Shown piece after piece: positions 5,298 to 8,324 of a stretch of 8,324 bases of DNA. The notes beneath the pieces are model-generated. The model was not told the origin of the DNA. It saw only the letters and a program-made list of their open reading frames with translations, and made no database searches. Numbering within the stretch: position 1 is the first letter of the stretch; each line of letters begins with the position of its first letter. Origin of the DNA: an uncultured Lachnospiraceae bacterium (GTDB lineage: Bacteria; Bacillota; Clostridia; Lachnospirales; Lachnospiraceae); the NCBI GenBank assembly GCA_946633495.1, contig CAMPAX010000098.1, positions 1-8,324 of the forward strand. The letters run 5' to 3'. The translations under genes and the position numbers were made by a program.

Positions 5298-6596
5298 ATG
5301 TTCGCAGACAGAGCAAAAATCTTTGTGCGGTCCGGTAAGGGCGGTGATGGTCATGTGTCATTCCGCCGGGAGCTTTATGTCCCCAACGGCGGACCGGACG
5401 GTGGAGATGGAGGAGATGGCGGAAATGTGGTTTTCGTCGTGGACCAGGGGTTGAATACTCTGACGGATTTCCGGAATATCCGGAAATATAAAGCGGAAGA
5501 CGGGGAAGAAGGCCGGAAACGAAACTGCCATGGCGCCAACGGAAAAGATGTGGTGCTGAAAGTTCCTCCCGGAACCGTGATCCGAGATTTCGAAACAGGA
5601 AAAGTGATCCTGGATATGGCAGACCGCACGGAACCGGTGGTCCTGTTTAAAGGAGGACGCGGCGGCAAAGGAAATCAGCATTATGTGACCAGCGTCATGC
5701 AGGCACCGAAATATGCTCAGCCCGGACAGCCGGCCATCGAGAAATATCTCCAGCTGGAGCTGAAGATGATCGCAGATGTGGGCCTGGTAGGATTCCCCAG
5801 CGCAGGAAAATCAACGCTTCTTTCCGTGACCACCAATGCGAGACCGAAGATCGCGGAGTATCATTTTACAACACTTTCCCCGAATCTCGGGGTGGTGGAT
5901 CTTCCGGATGCCCCCGGATTTGTTATGGCGGATATCCCGGGAATCATTGAAGGAGCCTCCGAGGGTGTGGGACTCGGCTTTGATTTTCTGCGGCACATCG
6001 AACGGACTCGCGTGCTGGTCCATGTGGTGGATGCAGCCGGGGTGGAAGGCCGGGATCCTGTGGAGGATGTACGGCAGATCAATGAAGAACTGGAAAAATA
6101 CAATGCCGAACTGGCATCCCGTCCCATGATCCTTGCCTGCAACAAGCTGGATCTTCTGGATGCGGAGGAGCGGGAGATCACCATGCATTTCCTTAAGGAT
6201 GCATATGAAGACCGGATGGTAAAGATCCTTCCGATTTCCGCAGCCACAAAGGAAGGGGTAAAGGAGCTTCTCTACACGATCTCGGATCTTCTTATGGAAC
6301 TTCCGAAGGAGAAGATCATTTTTGAGCAGGAGATCGATCCTGACAGCTTCCGCGAGACAGATCAGCTTTCTTTCACGGTGGAAAAAAGCAAGGAAGAAGA
6401 GAACGTCTATCTGGTGGAAGGACCGAAGATCGAACGAATGCTCGGCTATACGAATCTGGAAGATGAGAAGGGCTTCCTGTTCTTCCAGCGATTTATGAAA
6501 GAGAACGGGATCCTTCAGCAGCTGGAGGATCTGGGAATCCAGGATGGAGAAACCGTAAGGGTTTACGGACACGAGTTTGATTATTATCATGAATAA
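5298..6596 (+). CDS. obgE: GTPase Obg/CgtA (ribosome assembly, stress control)
   Basis: This 432-residue essential GTPase binds the 50S subunit and links ribosome maturation to the stringent response. Residues 1-158 form the Gly-rich Obg fold (SGKGGDGHVSFRRE, GGPDGGDGGDGGNVVF, GGRGGKGN). The G domain follows: P-loop GFPSAGKST (165-173), switch I TTLSPNLGVV (191-200), G3 DIPGIIEGA (212-220), G4 NKLD (282-285) and G5 ISA (313-315). Residues about 345-432 form the C-terminal OCT domain found in Firmicutes Obg proteins. All nucleotide-binding motifs are intact and the length is normal. The ATG at 5298 has GGGAGG (5283-5288) at nine bases. It lies downstream of the rpmA terminator, a standard position next to rplU-rpmA. 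Confidence 0.98.
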   Translation: MFADRAKIFVRSGKGGDGHVSFRRELYVPNGGPDGGDGGDGGNVVFVVDQGLNTLTDFRNIRKYKAEDGEEGRKRNCHGANGKDVVLKVPPGTVIRDFETGKVILDMADRTEPVVLFKGGRGGKGNQHYVTSVMQAPKYAQPGQPAIEKYLQLELKMIADVGLVGFPSAGKSTLLSVTTNARPKIAEYHFTTLSPNLGVVDLPDAPGFVMADIPGIIEGASEGVGLGFDFLRHIERTRVLVHVVDAAGVEGRDPVEDVRQINEELEKYNAELASRPMILACNKLDLLDAEEREITMHFLKDAYEDRMVKILPISAATKEGVKELLYTISDLLMELPKEKIIFEQEIDPDSFRETDQLSFTVEKSKEEENVYLVEGPKIERMLGYTNLEDEKGFLFFQRFMKENGILQQLEDLGIQDGETVRVYGHEFDYYHE

Positions 6597-6604
6597 AGGA
6601 ACTG

Positions 6605-6634
6605 CCTCGGCGTGCAGCGTATCATCCGCCGGGG
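6605..6634 (+). other. GC-rich hairpin in the obgE-yhbY gap
   Basis: CCTCGGCG (6605-6612) can pair with CGCCGGGG (6627-6634), giving eight pairs including one T-G wobble around a 14-base loop. No T-run follows, so it does not look like an intrinsic terminator. It could be a transcript-stability or processing element, or it may be a chance stem in GC-rich sequence. Confidence 0.4.
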
Positions 6635-6659
6635 GATATATTACAACAGAGGAATGATT

Positions 6660-6977
6660 ATGACAACAAAAGAACGTGCATATTTAAAAGGCCTGGCCAT
6701 GCAGCTGGACCCTGTTCTGTCACTGGGGAAAGCCAGTCTGACACCGGAATTTACAGAAGCTGTAAATGAGGCCATCACGAAAAGAGAGCTGATCAAGATC
6801 AATGTGTTGAAGAACTGCGCCGAAGATCCCAATAAGCTTGCGGAAATGCTGGCAGAGCGGACCCACAGCGCGGTCGTTCAGGTGATCGGACGGAAGATCG
6901 TCCTTTTCAGAAAGAATCAGGAGAAGAGCAAGATTGAATTCCCCGGAAAAAAATCAGGAAAAAAGAACGATGACTGA
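6660..6977 (+). CDS. yhbY: YhbY-family CRM-domain RNA-binding protein
   Basis: YhbY proteins carry a single CRM domain and associate with pre-50S particles. The 105-residue product shows the family pattern: LKGLAMQLDPVLSLGKASLT (9-28), KRELIKINVL (41-50), then VVQVIGRKIVLFRK (72-85). The loop that usually reads GKxG or GGxG reads Gly23-Lys-Ala-Ser26, so the second glycine is missing. The tail after residue 86 is a basic extension (EKSKIEFPGKKSGKKNDD). I choose the ATG at 6660: AGAGGA (6648-6653) sits six bases upstream. The same frame is open from 6612, but that would add sixteen residues without a ribosome site. It overlaps nadD by eight bases. Confidence 0.92.
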   Translation: MTTKERAYLKGLAMQLDPVLSLGKASLTPEFTEAVNEAITKRELIKINVLKNCAEDPNKLAEMLAERTHSAVVQVIGRKIVLFRKNQEKSKIEFPGKKSGKKNDD

Positions 6978-7644
6978 CGCGGACAGAAGCCGGAATAAGT
7001 CATTGGAAGAGAAAAGCCATCGGAAGATCGCCATATTTGGCGGGACGTTTGATCCCATCCATAACGGTCATCTTGCGGTTGTTAAAGCGGCTTACCGCGA
7101 GCTTCATGTGGATGAAGTGATACTTATGCCGACGAAACTCCGTTACTACAAAAAAGAGAATCCCGGTTCCCGGCTCTATGACCGTGTAGCCATGCTGGCC
7201 CTTGCCGTTGATCCTTATCCGTACATGCGCATTTCCGATATGGAGCTGCGAAGCCGCTCCGACCGGAATTATACGTATTGTACCCTGACACGCCTTGCGA
7301 AAGCCCATCCGGATGCAGAGCTGATCTTTATCCTGGGCGGTGATTCGCTGGCATATTTAGGAAACTGGAGAGAAGCGGAAAAGCTGTTTTTGCTTGCCAC
7401 ATTCGCTGCCGCGGTAAGAGATGATGTGGATACGGACCGCGCGAAGGAACTGATCCGTGGATATCAGGAAAGATTTCCGAAAGCACGGTTCCGGCTGCTT
7501 CACATGAAGCCACAAAACATTTCCTCGACTGAGATCCGTGAACGGGCATCGAAGCGAGAGAGTATAGCGGATATGGTTCCGGAGACAGTGGAGCGTTATA
7601 TCGTACGCAACTGTCTATATACGGAAGAACGGGGCAAAGTCTGA
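6970..7644 (+). CDS. nadD: Nicotinate-nucleotide adenylyltransferase
   Basis: NadD converts nicotinate mononucleotide and ATP to deamido-NAD in NAD synthesis. The 224-residue protein has the nucleotidyltransferase signature GGTFDPIHNGH (24-34, with HNGH at 31-34), FILGGDSL (120-127) with Trp133, and the C-terminal ISSTEIR motif (184-190). The ATG at 6970 lies inside the last codons of yhbY (overlap of eight bases), with AGGA (6956-6959) ten bases upstream, which suggests translational coupling. It gives an 18-residue charged N-terminal tail before RKIAIFGG that most NadD proteins lack. A TTG at 7003 would remove part of it but has no ribosome site. The frame is also open upstream from 6934, deeper inside yhbY, which is unlikely to be used. 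Confidence 0.96.
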   Translation: MTDADRSRNKSLEEKSHRKIAIFGGTFDPIHNGHLAVVKAAYRELHVDEVILMPTKLRYYKKENPGSRLYDRVAMLALAVDPYPYMRISDMELRSRSDRNYTYCTLTRLAKAHPDAELIFILGGDSLAYLGNWREAEKLFLLATFAAAVRDDVDTDRAKELIRGYQERFPKARFRLLHMKPQNISSTEIRERASKRESIADMVPETVERYIVRNCLYTEERGKV

Positions 7645-7663
7645 CGAAAGGCGGAGAACAGAA

Positions 7664-8230
7664 ATGAGTATGGAACGTGAGGAGATGCTGCAGATCTTAA
7701 AAAAGAAACTGCCGCCGAAAAGATATATACATTCCATCGGTGTGGAATATACTGCGGCTTGTATGGCATTTGTCTATGGCGAGGATGTGGAGCGCTGCAG
7801 GATCGCAGGACTTCTGCATGATAATGCAAAATATCTCTGCGACGAGGAAAAGCTGAAGAAGGCGGAGAAACATAAGCTTCCCATCAGCGACTGTGAAAGG
7901 CTAAACCCGGATCTGCTGCACGGAAAATTAGGTGCATATTATGCTGAAAAACGGTTTGGGATCATTGATCCGGAGATACTTTCCGCCATTACATTCCATA
8001 CCACCGGAAAACCGGATATGACGCTGTTGGAGAAGATCATATTTGTGGCGGATTTTATCGAACCCAACCGGAAAATGATCCGGGAACTTCCCGAGATCCG
8101 CAAGGAAGCCATGACGGATCTGGATAAATGCGTGGTTCATATTCTGAGAAGAACCCTGGAATATTTAGCCGTAAAAGGGGTTGCCATCGATGAGATGACG
8201 GAGAGAACCTACGATTTCTATACCAGATAG
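7664..8230 (+). CDS. yqeK: YqeK-type HD-domain hydrolase (symmetrical Ap4A hydrolase)
   Basis: YqeK proteins are HD-domain phosphohydrolases; characterised members split Ap4A symmetrically to two ADP. The 188-residue protein has the metal-site residues: His23 in YIHSIGVEYTA, His52-Asp53 in AGLLHDNAK, His86 in LLHGKLGA, His112 in ITFHTTG and Asp130 in VADFIEPNR. Length and order of motifs are normal. The ATG at 7664 has GGAG (7653-7656) seven bases upstream, and a second in-frame ATG at 7670 is less well placed. It follows nadD by 19 bases, the usual pairing in Firmicutes, often continued by a ribosome-silencing factor or LytR-family gene that is not visible here. Confidence 0.95.
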   Translation: MSMEREEMLQILKKKLPPKRYIHSIGVEYTAACMAFVYGEDVERCRIAGLLHDNAKYLCDEEKLKKAEKHKLPISDCERLNPDLLHGKLGAYYAEKRFGIIDPEILSAITFHTTGKPDMTLLEKIIFVADFIEPNRKMIRELPEIRKEAMTDLDKCVVHILRRTLEYLAVKGVAIDEMTERTYDFYTR

Positions 8231-8285
8231 GTCAAAGAATCTCCCGGATCGGCGAACACAGAATCAAAACAAACCATCATGTTAA

Positions 8286-8312
8286 TTGTGTCCTGAAGAA
8301 AAAAACTATACT
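8286..8312 (+). promoter_or_regulatory. Possible weak promoter for a gene beyond the window
   Basis: TATACT (8307-8312) is a good -10 box. TTGTGT (8286-8291) is a possible -35 box, but the spacer is only 15 bases. The stretch 8255-8324 after yqeK is AT-rich and contains no gene start, which fits an upstream regulatory region. The call is weak. Confidence 0.28.
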
Positions 8313-8324
8313 GATCAAGAAAAA

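Overview
The window reads as a chromosomal segment from a Gram-positive clostridium, most likely of the family Lachnospiraceae. Three things point there: the gene order, an L27 with the Prp-cleaved N-terminal extension (MLKMNLQLFA-HKKG), and the pairing of a DUF2344/TIGR03936 protein with an RNase E/G. All genes lie on the + strand, mostly with short gaps or overlaps. I see no IS element, CRISPR array, tRNA or rRNA.

Positions 1-2360 hold the last codons of what is probably the TIGR03960 radical SAM protein, then its TIGR03936/DUF2344 partner (78-899, GTG start). Next comes a secreted cell-wall hydrolase (924-2360) with a signal peptide, a FIVAR-like helical segment, about eight 20-residue cell-wall-binding repeats and a C-terminal NlpC/P60 peptidase domain. 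This hydrolase is the accessory element in an otherwise RNA- and ribosome-related cluster.

Positions 2361-4042 open with a clear sigma-A-type promoter. It is followed by a 56-residue double-CxxC zinc-ribbon protein (2457-2627) and an RNase E/G (2678-4042, GTG start) that has the catalytic Asp pair but ends before the usual Zn-link.

Positions 4039-5233 form the ribosomal-protein operon rplU-prp-rpmA. A strong extended -10 promoter overlaps the RNase stop codon, and a structured L21-type leader follows. The rplU-prp gap can fold into two mutually exclusive hairpins. The operon ends at a terminator-like hairpin with a GAGA tetraloop. Prp is the protease that trims the L27 extension, so enzyme and substrate are neighbours.

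Positions 5298-8230 hold obgE (ribosome-assembly GTPase), yhbY (CRM-domain RNA-binding protein), nadD (NAD synthesis) and yqeK (HD-domain Ap4A hydrolase). This is a conserved Firmicutes order linking ribosome assembly to nucleotide metabolism. The last 94 bases hold no gene and only a weak promoter-like match.

Most of the window is conserved core genome. The parts most worth a second look are the hydrolase inserted in the RNA-processing cluster, the unannotated-size zinc-ribbon gene with its own promoter, and the alternative RNA folds before prp.
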